From IMG/VR virus record IMGVR_UViG_3300046009_007483, positions 1 through 24,710 of that record: 24,710 bases of DNA. The stretch is one strand, 5' to 3'. This stretch comes from a virus. The notes below the pieces were generated by a model, which saw only the letters and a list, made by a program, of their open reading frames with translations, ran no database searches and had not been told where the DNA came from. The translations under genes and the position numbers were made by a program. Shown piece after piece: positions 14,702-22,017 of the stretch; the stretch's first letter is position 1; the number at the start of each line of letters is the position of its first letter.

Positions 14702-15496
14702 TTAGAAATAATTCTTTTCTTTCTTCCCACTGCGGGTTTTGTAACCAGTGTTTTGCTTACCGAAATTAGCATCTCCGTTACCTTTAACGTGCGAGGTTGC
14801 AGGTTGACGTTTTGCTTTACCGTCATAAGTTCCTTGAGCACCGTGTTCGGCACCTTCTGAACCTTCGGTATCTTCTGGGTCATAACCAGTATCTTGCTTG
14901 CTGAAATCGGCATCTCCGTTACCTTTAACGTGTGATGTTGCAGGTTGGCGTCCAGCTTTTCCGCTGTAGTTACCTTGTGCTCCGTGGTTTGCACCGCCGC
15001 CAGTTTGACCATAAGATTCAAGGGGAATGTCGTCGCCACCGTCGATATCATCAAAACCGTCATCGAAACCATCTTCGTCTTCAAACCCTTCGTCTTCGTC
15101 GCCACCCAAAAGATCAGCTAATTCGCCGAGGGTCATTGCGCGTAGTTCGGAAAGAGTGAATGTGTCTTCATCTCCACCTTCATCGTCACCACCATCGAAA
15201 TCGAAAGTGTCGTCGTTAGTGTCATCAAAACCTAATTCGCCGCCTTCATCTTCGAACTGTTCCATGAAAGTAGAATAAAGAGAATCAAAAGTGTTGCTTT
15301 CTGCTGCATAACCTGCACCAGCATCATAACCGCCTTTTTTACCTTTTTTCTTTTTCTTAAAGGATTTCTTAGGGGTGTCTTCTGCGCTATCATCTGCGTC
15401 AGTGTCGGTATCAGTTCCCTCGTGGATAAGTCCTGCATCAGGGGACATTTGACCAAGGAAGTTTTCTGCGTAAATTTCATCAAGTGATTTTGCCAT
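14702..15496 (-). CDS. Highly acidic prohead-core-like protein with C-terminal repeats
   Basis: This 264-residue protein has a short N-terminus MAKSLDEIYAEN resembling a capsid-targeting peptide, a Lys-rich patch (about 43-55), then a very Asp/Glu/Gly-rich region (about 80-165). Two 47-residue repeats end it; each contains 'HGAQG', then 'RQPATSHVKGNGDA'. Extreme acidity plus a core-like N-terminus recalls T4 prohead core proteins such as gp67, the source of acidic internal peptides, but no direct homology is visible. It is divergent from the large terminase and shares the 45-nt gap with it. A late motif precedes the start by 7 nt and a strong terminator follows the stop. An internal or scaffold virion role is inference. 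Confidence 0.6.
   Translation of the reverse strand: MAKSLDEIYAENFLGQMSPDAGLIHEGTDTDTDADDSAEDTPKKSFKKKKKGKKGGYDAGAGYAAESNTFDSLYSTFMEQFEDEGGELGFDDTNDDTFDFDGGDDEGGDEDTFTLSELRAMTLGELADLLGGDEDEGFEDEDGFDDGFDDIDGGDDIPLESYGQTGGGANHGAQGNYSGKAGRQPATSHVKGNGDADFSKQDTGYDPEDTEGSEGAEHGAQGTYDGKAKRQPATSHVKGNGDANFGKQNTGYKTRSGKKEKNYF
14769..15000 (-). repeat. Tandem 141-bp repeat inside the acidic core-like gene
   Basis: Matching stretches begin at 14769 and 14910 (each starts gcatctccgttacctttaac), an offset of 141 bp or 47 codons, so the reading frame is kept. The two units encode near-identical 'RQPATSHVKGNGDA' segments. Confidence 0.75.
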
Positions 15497-15503
15497 ATAA
15501 GTT

Positions 15504-15509
15504 TATTTA
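15504..15509 (-). promoter_or_regulatory. T4-type late promoter motif for core-like gene
   Basis: ATAAATA on the minus strand lies 7 nt before the ATG at 15496. It is one of a divergent pair with 15530-15535. Confidence 0.55.
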
Positions 15510-15529
15510 TTAAATTATTTCCATTTTTC

Positions 15530-15535
15530 TAAATA
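15530..15535 (+). promoter_or_regulatory. T4-type late promoter motif for large terminase
   Basis: CTAAATA lies 6 nt before the ATG at 15542. Confidence 0.55.
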
Positions 15536-15541
15536 AACTAC

Positions 15542-17248
15542 ATGGGCCGTAAGAAAAACGATCAATATTTAAACAACAACGAGAACCTACCTATTAAGGT
15601 AGAATTCGATTACACACCAGAACAAATCGAGGAAATTCGTCGCTGTAAAGAAGACATTATTTATTTCGCCGAGAACTTCTTCTATATTAAAGTGTTGGGG
15701 CAAGGTAGGCAAAAAATCAAACTTCACGATATTCAAAGAAAACTGATTACTACCATTGTAGAAAATCAGAACACTATTATATGTGCATCTCGCCAAACAG
15801 GTAAATCGACATTGATGACGATTGTATGTCTATGGTATGCACTGTTCCAAAAAGATAAAGAAGTTGCTATCTTGGCTAACAAAGAAGTTCAAGCAAAAGA
15901 GATTCTAGATCGTATCAAATTGGCATACGAAGAAATACCTAACTATATTAAAGCGGGGGTATGGACTTTCTCTCAAGAAATCATCCGTCTCACCAATGGT
16001 TCTAAAATCTATGTTTCCACCACATCCGCAACATCCCTTCGTGGTCGTTCGGTTGATGTGTTGTTCGTTGACGAATTTGCATTCGTTCCTGCCGAAATCG
16101 CAGAAGCATTCTTTAAATCAGTTGTCCCTGTTCTATGTTCCGGTCCCGATTCTAAGATGATCATTACTTCTACACCTAATGGTGTTGGTAATAAGTTCCA
16201 CGAATTGTTCTCTAATGCCGAGAATGGTCGTTCGACAACTTGGGCATGGGATAGAATGTATTGGTATCAAATACCTGGCCGTGACGAAGCATGGAAAGCA
16301 AAGCAACTCGACATGATTGGTTATGATATGCAGATGTGGAACCAAGAATTTGAAATAATGTTCCTCGAAGACGGTCAATCTGCTATTAACCTTGAAGTTA
16401 TCGAGAGACTTAAAAAGATGTGCCGTTCGCCCGATCACTCTTTCGATAATGGAGATTATAAAATTTGGTATCCTGCTGAACCAGAACATATATACGTATT
16501 CGGGGTCGATGTCGCCGAAGGTGTCGGACAAGATTGGTCCGTGATTCAAATATTGGATATCACTGATCTCACTAATATTATACATGCAGGTCAGTATGCC
16601 GTCAACGATCTTCAACCGTTCGTGTTTGCAGAAAAATTGAACCAAATCGCAAGAGCATGGGGTCGCCCGTTCCTGTGCGTTGAAAGTAATAAAGAAGGTT
16701 CTCAAGTTTTAGATGCGCTCATCAATGTCCATCATTATGATAACATCGTGACTGTTACGATGAAAAATGATAAACGTGGTTTCCACCAAAAACCGGGTAT
16801 TTTCTGTCATCAAAATTCGAAATATACGGGTATTATGAACTTCAAATACTTCATTGAACACTTGGAAGTGGTTAAGATATTTGATTTGGCAACACTGAAA
16901 GAGTTCGAAACATTTGTCCGTAAAGAGAATAAGACTTGGACCGCACAAAAGGGTAAACATGATGACCGAGTCATGTCGATGATATGGGCATTATTCATCC
17001 TCGAAAAAGATGTGGCAGAGCAATATCTAGATGTCTTGGAATATGACGAGACTGGTAAACCTTGCCGTATCTCCGATCCTAATCAGGACTTGGCAAATAT
17101 GTCTTTCTATGAACCTGATTCATATTCTGCATATGCAAAAACAGGAGGTGCCCCACTACCTACGATATTCCATATCGGAGGACAAATGGTGTCCGAACAA
17201 TCATTTGAAATGGAGAAGTTCAGTATAGGCGGCTGGCAGATTGCATAA
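15542..17248 (+). CDS. 17: Large terminase subunit, T4 gp17 type (ATPase plus nuclease)
   Basis: This 568-residue DNA-packaging motor is complete. The ATPase domain has Walker A 'SRQTGKST' (83-90), Walker B 'VLFVDE' (173-178) and coupling motif 'ITSTPNG' (208-214). The RNase H-fold nuclease domain shows its three acidic positions: 'GVDVAEG' (D323), 'CVESN' (E381) and 'KHDDRVMS' (D474/D475), corresponding to T4 D401, E458 and D542. It cuts concatemeric DNA and drives it into the prohead through the portal. It is divergent from the acidic core-like gene, and its TAA stop forms the first three bases of the late motif of the next gene. A second, nuclease-free ATPase of the same type lies at 22018-22782. 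Confidence 0.95.
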   Translation: MGRKKNDQYLNNNENLPIKVEFDYTPEQIEEIRRCKEDIIYFAENFFYIKVLGQGRQKIKLHDIQRKLITTIVENQNTIICASRQTGKSTLMTIVCLWYALFQKDKEVAILANKEVQAKEILDRIKLAYEEIPNYIKAGVWTFSQEIIRLTNGSKIYVSTTSATSLRGRSVDVLFVDEFAFVPAEIAEAFFKSVVPVLCSGPDSKMIITSTPNGVGNKFHELFSNAENGRSTTWAWDRMYWYQIPGRDEAWKAKQLDMIGYDMQMWNQEFEIMFLEDGQSAINLEVIERLKKMCRSPDHSFDNGDYKIWYPAEPEHIYVFGVDVAEGVGQDWSVIQILDITDLTNIIHAGQYAVNDLQPFVFAEKLNQIARAWGRPFLCVESNKEGSQVLDALINVHHYDNIVTVTMKNDKRGFHQKPGIFCHQNSKYTGIMNFKYFIEHLEVVKIFDLATLKEFETFVRKENKTWTAQKGKHDDRVMSMIWALFILEKDVAEQYLDVLEYDETGKPCRISDPNQDLANMSFYEPDSYSAYAKTGGAPLPTIFHIGGQMVSEQSFEMEKFSIGGWQIA

Positions 17249-17251
17249 ATA
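17246..17251 (+). promoter_or_regulatory. T4-type late promoter motif formed by the terminase stop codon
   Basis: ATAAATA lies 5 nt before the ATG at 17257. The TAA of the terminase gene is the first half of TAAATA. Confidence 0.5.
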
Positions 17252-17256
17252 ATCAT

Positions 17257-17694
17257 ATGAATTTCTCGCAATTATATACTCTAATTTCCGAAGATATCGA
17301 TTATCCTCTTGCAACTGGTAGGGACGTTCAAGCATTTGCTGGGGATATTGATTGGAAAGGGAAAATTGTATACATGTCACCTGATAAATTTCTTCATCTT
17401 GCTGCACCACTACTTGCTGCTCATATAAACAGAGATGGATTATCGAAATTAAACAAAAGATTACTAGATCAGTTACCGACCGACCCTCTCGTGTTATTGG
17501 TGGATATGCATCCTGTGAAAAAAGTGAGAGGTCATGAGGGGCGTCATCGTGCATTAGCAGCGAAAAAGCTTGGAATCGAGAAGGTTCCGGTGTTGATTTT
17601 CACTGGAAGTATGTATACCCGAACCCCAAAATGGACACCCGAACAACATGCAGATGTTGAGGATGTTGATTCTTTTCAACCGGAAAGATATTAA
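17257..17694 (+). CDS. ParB/Srx-fold-like protein with capsid-targeting-like N-terminus
   Basis: This 145-residue protein has 'KVRGHEGRHRALAAKKLGIEK' in the region 89-109, the 'GHEGRHRA' box typical of ParB/sulfiredoxin-like domains, followed by 'VPVLIF'. A preceding 'LVLLVDMHP' strand fits the same fold. Such domains bind or cut nucleic acid, or act as ATPases or CTPases; which applies here cannot be told. The N-terminus MNFSQLYTLISEDI contains I-S-E and resembles the T4 capsid-targeting peptide. It lies between terminase and the GAF gene, with a late motif 5 nt upstream. The position within the late block and the N-terminus suggest a head-packaged protein delivered with the DNA, like T4 internal proteins. 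That role is inference. Confidence 0.6.
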   Translation: MNFSQLYTLISEDIDYPLATGRDVQAFAGDIDWKGKIVYMSPDKFLHLAAPLLAAHINRDGLSKLNKRLLDQLPTDPLVLLVDMHPVKKVRGHEGRHRALAAKKLGIEKVPVLIFTGSMYTRTPKWTPEQHADVEDVDSFQPERY

Positions 17695-17699
17695 ATAAT

Positions 17700-18200
17700 A
17701 TGAATTTCTATGATTTATTATTAGAAGAAGAAAGGTGTGCTCTTATTAAAGAGGTCCAATGGTTGCGCCCCGATGAATTCTTCGACGATATAACATTCAT
17801 AGCATCCTACATATGTCAGACTCCGATAGCACTTCTAACCCTAATCGATAATCGTTACCAAACTTTTAAAAGCTCTTATGGATTAGACCCTTCGGTTACA
17901 AAAACTGATCGTGAAGCTAGTTTTTGTCATCATACACTACAGAACAAAAAGAATGAACCTCTGGTCGTGGAAGATGCACATTTAGACCCACGATTCATGG
18001 AAAACCCTCTTGTTATAGGATATCCTAACATCAGATTTTACTGTGGCTATCCTTTCACTACAAGAGAAAATGTTCATCTTGGAACATTATGTGTGATAGA
18101 TACCAAACCAAGAAATCTCTCAGAAGACGAAAAATCATGTTTAAATCGTCTCGCAAGAATGGCTAGTTCATTTGCTGACATAAAACATAAAACTAAATAA
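17700..18200 (+). CDS. Stand-alone GAF-domain protein
   Basis: This 166-residue protein is nearly all one GAF domain (about 25-160). Diagnostic pieces are 'TPIALLTLIDNRYQTFKSS' (41-59), 'TDREASFCHHTL' (69-80), 'LVVEDAHLDPRF' (88-99), 'IRFYCGYPF' (111-119) and 'LGTLCVIDTKPR' (127-138). In bacteria such domains bind small ligands or cofactors inside sensor kinases, cyclases and diguanylate enzymes; here no output domain is attached. The conserved Cys in 'SFCHH' is kept. The N-terminus MNFYDLLLEEE resembles a capsid-targeting peptide and contains L-L-E. It begins 5 nt after the stop of the ParB-like gene and is followed by the tail tube gene, so it sits inside the packaging/tail block. A co-injected regulator of host signalling is a hypothesis; a virion structural use of the fold is the alternative. 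Confidence 0.8.
   Translation: MNFYDLLLEEERCALIKEVQWLRPDEFFDDITFIASYICQTPIALLTLIDNRYQTFKSSYGLDPSVTKTDREASFCHHTLQNKKNEPLVVEDAHLDPRFMENPLVIGYPNIRFYCGYPFTTRENVHLGTLCVIDTKPRNLSEDEKSCLNRLARMASSFADIKHKTK
18194..18199 (+). promoter_or_regulatory. T4-type late promoter motif before tail tube gene
   Basis: CTAAATA lies 5 nt before the ATG at 18205 and overlaps the TAA stop of the GAF gene. Confidence 0.5.
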
Positions 18201-18204
18201 TTAG

Positions 18205-18813
18205 ATGAAACAACCCACGCCACCCAATTTAGATTTAGACTGTGAAATCCCTGTAACAGCCGATGGGTATTATTCAGATGAACAGAGCATTATAAATCCA
18301 TCGAGGAAAGATCATTTCCTCTTTGTGATGGACTTACCCCCTGCATTGAAAGATTCTGTTGCGAAAGAAGATAGATTATGCCACAGCGGGAGTTTGGAGA
18401 GATTGGAATTCAGCATTTGGGGAGCAGTTATACCAGATATTAGCGTCCCAAAATTAGATATTACCTTCGGCGGTCAATCATGGGCATGGTCAAGTCATAG
18501 TCGCCCCTCATATGGAACTATTAATTGTAATTTCACTGTTGATAATAGATATGATAATTATTTCATTTTATGGAAATGGTTGAACATACAGAACCAATCC
18601 ATCGAAGGGGATCATGTCGATTTTATGAAAGAATACTCATCTAAAATATCCATATTTCCTCTCGATGAATATAAAAAACCAATAGCCGAATTTGTATATC
18701 ATGATGCATTTATAACAAATATTGGAGGTATAACAAAATCTACTCGTGACGCAGCCGAGACAGAATCGACCTTTTCATTTGACTTTAGCCAATTAGAGAT
18801 GCATCTTATATAA
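18205..18813 (+). CDS. 19: Tail tube protein, T4 gp19 type
   Basis: This 202-residue protein matches the gp19-type tube fold: 'LDITFGGQSWAWSSHSRPSYG', then 'INCNFTVDNRYDNYFILWKWL', then 'SSKISIFPLDEYKKPIAEF', then 'HDAFITNIGGITKS' and a final strand 'STFSFDFSQLEMH'. Stacked hexameric rings of this protein form the inner tube through which DNA passes. It is longer than T4 gp19 (163 residues), mostly through an N-terminal extension of about 40 Pro/Asp-rich residues. It directly precedes the sheath gene; in T4 the order is sheath then tube. Its stop codon lies within the sheath gene's perfect late promoter. Confidence 0.7.
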   Translation: MKQPTPPNLDLDCEIPVTADGYYSDEQSIINPSRKDHFLFVMDLPPALKDSVAKEDRLCHSGSLERLEFSIWGAVIPDISVPKLDITFGGQSWAWSSHSRPSYGTINCNFTVDNRYDNYFILWKWLNIQNQSIEGDHVDFMKEYSSKISIFPLDEYKKPIAEFVYHDAFITNIGGITKSTRDAAETESTFSFDFSQLEMHLI

Positions 18814-18816
18814 ATA
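18809..18816 (+). promoter_or_regulatory. T4-type late promoter, perfect TATAAATA, distal promoter of sheath
   Basis: This full octamer contains the tail tube stop codon and lies 32 nt before the sheath ATG. It would give a leader of about 27 nt, unlike most late motifs here. Confidence 0.65.
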
Positions 18817-18836
18817 AGGAATTATCTGTAAAATAA

Positions 18837-18842
18837 TAAATA
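18837..18842 (+). promoter_or_regulatory. T4-type late promoter motif, proximal promoter of sheath
   Basis: ATAAATA lies 6 nt before the ATG at 18849. Together with the octamer at 18809 it forms a tandem pair before the most abundant tail protein. Confidence 0.5.
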
Positions 18843-18848
18843 GTATAC

Positions 18849-21800
18849 ATGGCTCAAAATAATCTTGCACCACGTATATCTATCCGTGAAATCGACCGCT
18901 CTCAAATTACCGTTCAACCTGCTGGAACTAATGTGTTCCTTGCTGGATTTACTCCACAAGGCCCATCCGATGAACCTTTCAATATCTCGTCTTTGTCCGA
19001 GTTTGAAGAAGTTTTCGGTCTTCCTGGAACACCCGCTGAGAAATATTCTCATAATGCAGTAAAACAGCTTCTTGAAACCTCCCCTGCGGCAGTCACCTTC
19101 ACTCGTATGCCTTATGGTTCTGGTGCAGGTATCGGCTATAGTGATTCTGTAAATGCCTTGATTTTCCCTGTTATCGGCGTAAGTGCAGTCGAAATCGATC
19201 CTTGCGATTACTTCCGTGATGTCGATGAAACCAACTGCCGTGTTAATTTCCCATGGTTGGTCGATTATTTCACCCCTGAAGCAGTATGTTTCGGTTCTTC
19301 TAATCTCAACTGTCCTTTAAATTCACTTGACGAAGATGCGAATGTCTTGTATATTCACAACCACCCAGTCGAATATGATTCGGTCCTTACCGGATTCAAA
19401 TTTGTTGTGGATGATGATTCGACCTCCGAAGATATCAAAATCTTCCAATTGCGTCCAACAGTTAACGGAACCGCAACCGAGTTCAATATCGTCACTGCAT
19501 TTACCCTCTCTTCGATCCCTGGATATAACATCACTCTTGATGAAAATCAATCGAATCTTTCCAACGATGCGAAAAGATTGATCGTTAACCTTGAGAACAC
19601 CCCGTTCACCCAGATCGTCTCGATCACCGCTGGATTCTTAAGCGGACAAACTGTTTCAGGTCTTCCATTGGAAGCAGGAGATGTTTTCGGGACATATTCT
19701 CTCGGAGATGGCGTGTTGAAATATTTCAATGCATCGTCTGATGTTGCTGCCTCATACAAGACCTCTTACACCGTTCTGAGTAGCTTGTCCTCCGGTTCAA
19801 CTCTTTCCCTTACCACAACCGCTGTCAATGCGACTACCACCGATTCTCTTATCGAATTCTGTGCAGTTCCTATCGAAGTTGGTCTTTCATGTGAAACAGT
19901 TCTTGAACTTGGTCTTCAAGTCCCAGAAAAAGATCGATATGATTTCTATCCTCTCATCGGTGATGCACAACTCAACGATGCAAACTTCTATGTCTTAGGT
20001 GCTCCAATCAGCAAAACCTTGAATGCAACCGAATATGAATTGCTTAAAAATGAACAGTTCACTTGGAAATGTGGTGTCTACGAAAACGTTGAGCCTCGTC
20101 TTGATGTTGTTAATAACGATGTCCGTGCTGGTATTGTGGTTGTCAACGAATTGAAGACTGCCCAACTTGAAGATTTCACTGGTTACTACTTGGCATTGAA
20201 CGATAACCTTAATGTTAACCCTAACACTGATTTCGACGATCTCACTGCTGTCGCTGGTTACTACCAAGAACTCTGCCCTGGAGTTTCAGGCGAGTGGATT
20301 CAAGTCCCTGAAGAACGTTGGAACTTCAAAGTTTCAGAAACATTCGACGGAACCGCTGGATCGATTTCAGAAATCACCGAAAATGGTGGCGGAATCAATT
20401 TCGGAACTAAGTCATATAACGATTCTCTTATCGTCTCGTTGTTCAAACTTCGTCCTACTCGTTTGACCGAAACTATCAATAAGCTTGATCAGATTCTTAT
20501 CGAACAATTTACTGGCTCGGTAAATGCTGACCGTAAAGTTAATGATGAATACGGTGGTCCTCCAAGATCAGCTTTCATCGAAAGCACTGTCAACAATGGT
20601 AGCAACTACTTGAAAGTTCTTGTTAACCCGTATCTCTCCAAAAACAACTGTTGGAATGACAATACTGGGGTTCCTCAAAAAACCGTCCGTATGTTCCGTC
20701 AGAAAACAGCAAGTGTGTTCGATTCAGGATTTGATGGTTACAGTGTTCTTGAAGCATATGCCGATAAACTTTTCGGAGTTGGTGCATATAACGGACATTG
20801 CCGTGATGAATTGTTTGAACTTTGTCAGAAAAAAGACATCGGTAACATGGTGGCTAAACTTGAACGTTCTCTTCGTAATGTTGAGAATCCTCTCGAATTC
20901 CCTATCGATCTCACCGTTGATGCTGGTCTATCAACCATCTGGGCTACCCGTGAAGCTGTCAAAGCCGATCACTGTATCACAGACCCTAGTATCTGCTATC
21001 ACTTCGATGATACATACTTCGTTGATACTGACTCGTTGACCCCATATGATGGAACTAACATGGCATCGAAAATCGGAGATGCATGGGAAGTGATCTATAA
21101 TGTCTTCGATAGCTTCGCACGATTCACCCGTAAATCGGTTGGTGGTGTCGGACATCTCCACATTCAAGACCCTCTTCGTCAAATCTTTGTCAATGGTAAG
21201 GATTATAAAGTTGTGCAACGTCAAAAAGGCATTACCCTTGATCCTGCTACTGGTCAACCGACTGAGAAGTATGCAACCTTCAGCCGTAACATTTGGGCAT
21301 CCCTTCGTAACCTCTATGCAGGAACCAACTCTAACTTCTCTGAAAGTCATGCAAACTGGATTAAGAGCTATGATGCAAACACTGATTCTATGATGTGGTT
21401 CGGCCCATCTGCATATAAGGCAGCATTGTTTGCCCGTAACGATTCTAACCAGTTCCCTTGGACTGCTGCACTTGGATTGTCGAACGGACAGCTTGCTAAC
21501 ATCGTGGATATCGCAATCAATCCTAACCAACGCGAAATGGACCTTCTTACCAAAATCGGATTGAACCCAATCGTTAGATTCCCTAACTCTGGCTATGTTG
21601 TCTGGAATACCCTTACTCTCCAAAAAGAGCAAAGTGCATTGCAAGAAAACTATGTTCGTCGTGGATTACTCTGGTTGGCAAATGCAATTCAAGAAAATGT
21701 TCGTGAATTCATCGGTAAACCAAATACCATCATCACCAGAACTCGCACTAAGAATAAGATTACCCCTATCTGTCAATACATGAAAGATAACGAAGGTGTT

Positions 21801-21965
21801 TATGCTTATCAAGTTATCTGTGATGAGAGAAATAACACTAACGAATCAGTTGACCGTGGTGAGCTTCGTATTGCAGTGTATGTCCAACCTACACGCACCG
21901 TGAAACAAATCCTTGTCGATATCATCGTGGATCGCACAGGTGTCACCTCAAGTGTGGTATTCTAA
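18849..21965 (+). CDS. 18: Tail sheath protein, T4 gp18 type, unusually large
   Basis: This 1038-residue protein forms the contractile sheath. The N-terminus is typical: 'APRISIREIDRSQI' and then 'NVFLAGFTPQGPSDEPFNI', 'SLSEFEEVFGLPG' and 'AVKQLLETSPAAVTFTRMP'. The C-terminal third carries the conserved core ('WAALGLSNGQL'-like turn near 875-890, 'YVRRGLLWLANAIQENVREFIG', 'IAVYVQPTRTVKQILVDIIVDRTG'). T4 gp18 has 659 residues; the extra length lies mainly between about 100 and 560, in surface-exposed variable domains. Codons ending in C (ATC, TTC, AAC, GAC) are clearly favoured compared with the ATA/TTT/AAT-rich neighbours, a sign of very high expression. Two late motifs precede it and a strong terminator follows. 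Confidence 0.9.
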   Translation: MAQNNLAPRISIREIDRSQITVQPAGTNVFLAGFTPQGPSDEPFNISSLSEFEEVFGLPGTPAEKYSHNAVKQLLETSPAAVTFTRMPYGSGAGIGYSDSVNALIFPVIGVSAVEIDPCDYFRDVDETNCRVNFPWLVDYFTPEAVCFGSSNLNCPLNSLDEDANVLYIHNHPVEYDSVLTGFKFVVDDDSTSEDIKIFQLRPTVNGTATEFNIVTAFTLSSIPGYNITLDENQSNLSNDAKRLIVNLENTPFTQIVSITAGFLSGQTVSGLPLEAGDVFGTYSLGDGVLKYFNASSDVAASYKTSYTVLSSLSSGSTLSLTTTAVNATTTDSLIEFCAVPIEVGLSCETVLELGLQVPEKDRYDFYPLIGDAQLNDANFYVLGAPISKTLNATEYELLKNEQFTWKCGVYENVEPRLDVVNNDVRAGIVVVNELKTAQLEDFTGYYLALNDNLNVNPNTDFDDLTAVAGYYQELCPGVSGEWIQVPEERWNFKVSETFDGTAGSISEITENGGGINFGTKSYNDSLIVSLFKLRPTRLTETINKLDQILIEQFTGSVNADRKVNDEYGGPPRSAFIESTVNNGSNYLKVLVNPYLSKNNCWNDNTGVPQKTVRMFRQKTASVFDSGFDGYSVLEAYADKLFGVGAYNGHCRDELFELCQKKDIGNMVAKLERSLRNVENPLEFPIDLTVDAGLSTIWATREAVKADHCITDPSICYHFDDTYFVDTDSLTPYDGTNMASKIGDAWEVIYNVFDSFARFTRKSVGGVGHLHIQDPLRQIFVNGKDYKVVQRQKGITLDPATGQPTEKYATFSRNIWASLRNLYAGTNSNFSESHANWIKSYDANTDSMMWFGPSAYKAALFARNDSNQFPWTAALGLSNGQLANIVDIAINPNQREMDLLTKIGLNPIVRFPNSGYVVWNTLTLQKEQSALQENYVRRGLLWLANAIQENVREFIGKPNTIITRTRTKNKITPICQYMKDNEGVYAYQVICDERNNTNESVDRGELRIAVYVQPTRTVKQILVDIIVDRTGVTSSVVF

Positions 21966-21982
21966 TTAGAAAGATATAAATG

Positions 21983-22016
21983 AAAAAGCCGCTGATTAAT
22001 TTCAGCGGCTTTTTTT
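21983..22016. terminator. Bidirectional intrinsic terminator between sheath and ATPase genes
   Basis: An 8-bp GC-rich stem (21988-21995 with 22002-22009), 6-nt loop, A5 before and T7 after. It ends the rightward sheath transcript and, in reverse, the leftward ATPase transcript whose stop is at 22018. Confidence 0.85.
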
Positions 22017-22017
22017 G

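Noticed and set aside
16133-16705. A 190-codon open frame antisense to the large terminase
   Set aside because: It lies over the conserved ATPase/nuclease region, is Cys/Phe/Ile-rich like other antisense shadows, and has no late motif.
17692-17697. TAAATA before the GAF gene as a late promoter
   Set aside because: Only 2 nt separate it from the ATG, so transcription would start inside the codon; it is more simply the stop codon of the previous gene.
20931-21644. A 237-codon open frame antisense to the tail sheath gene
   Set aside because: It is fully contained in a strongly supported sheath gene with biased codons; its translation has no family features and no promoter or start context.
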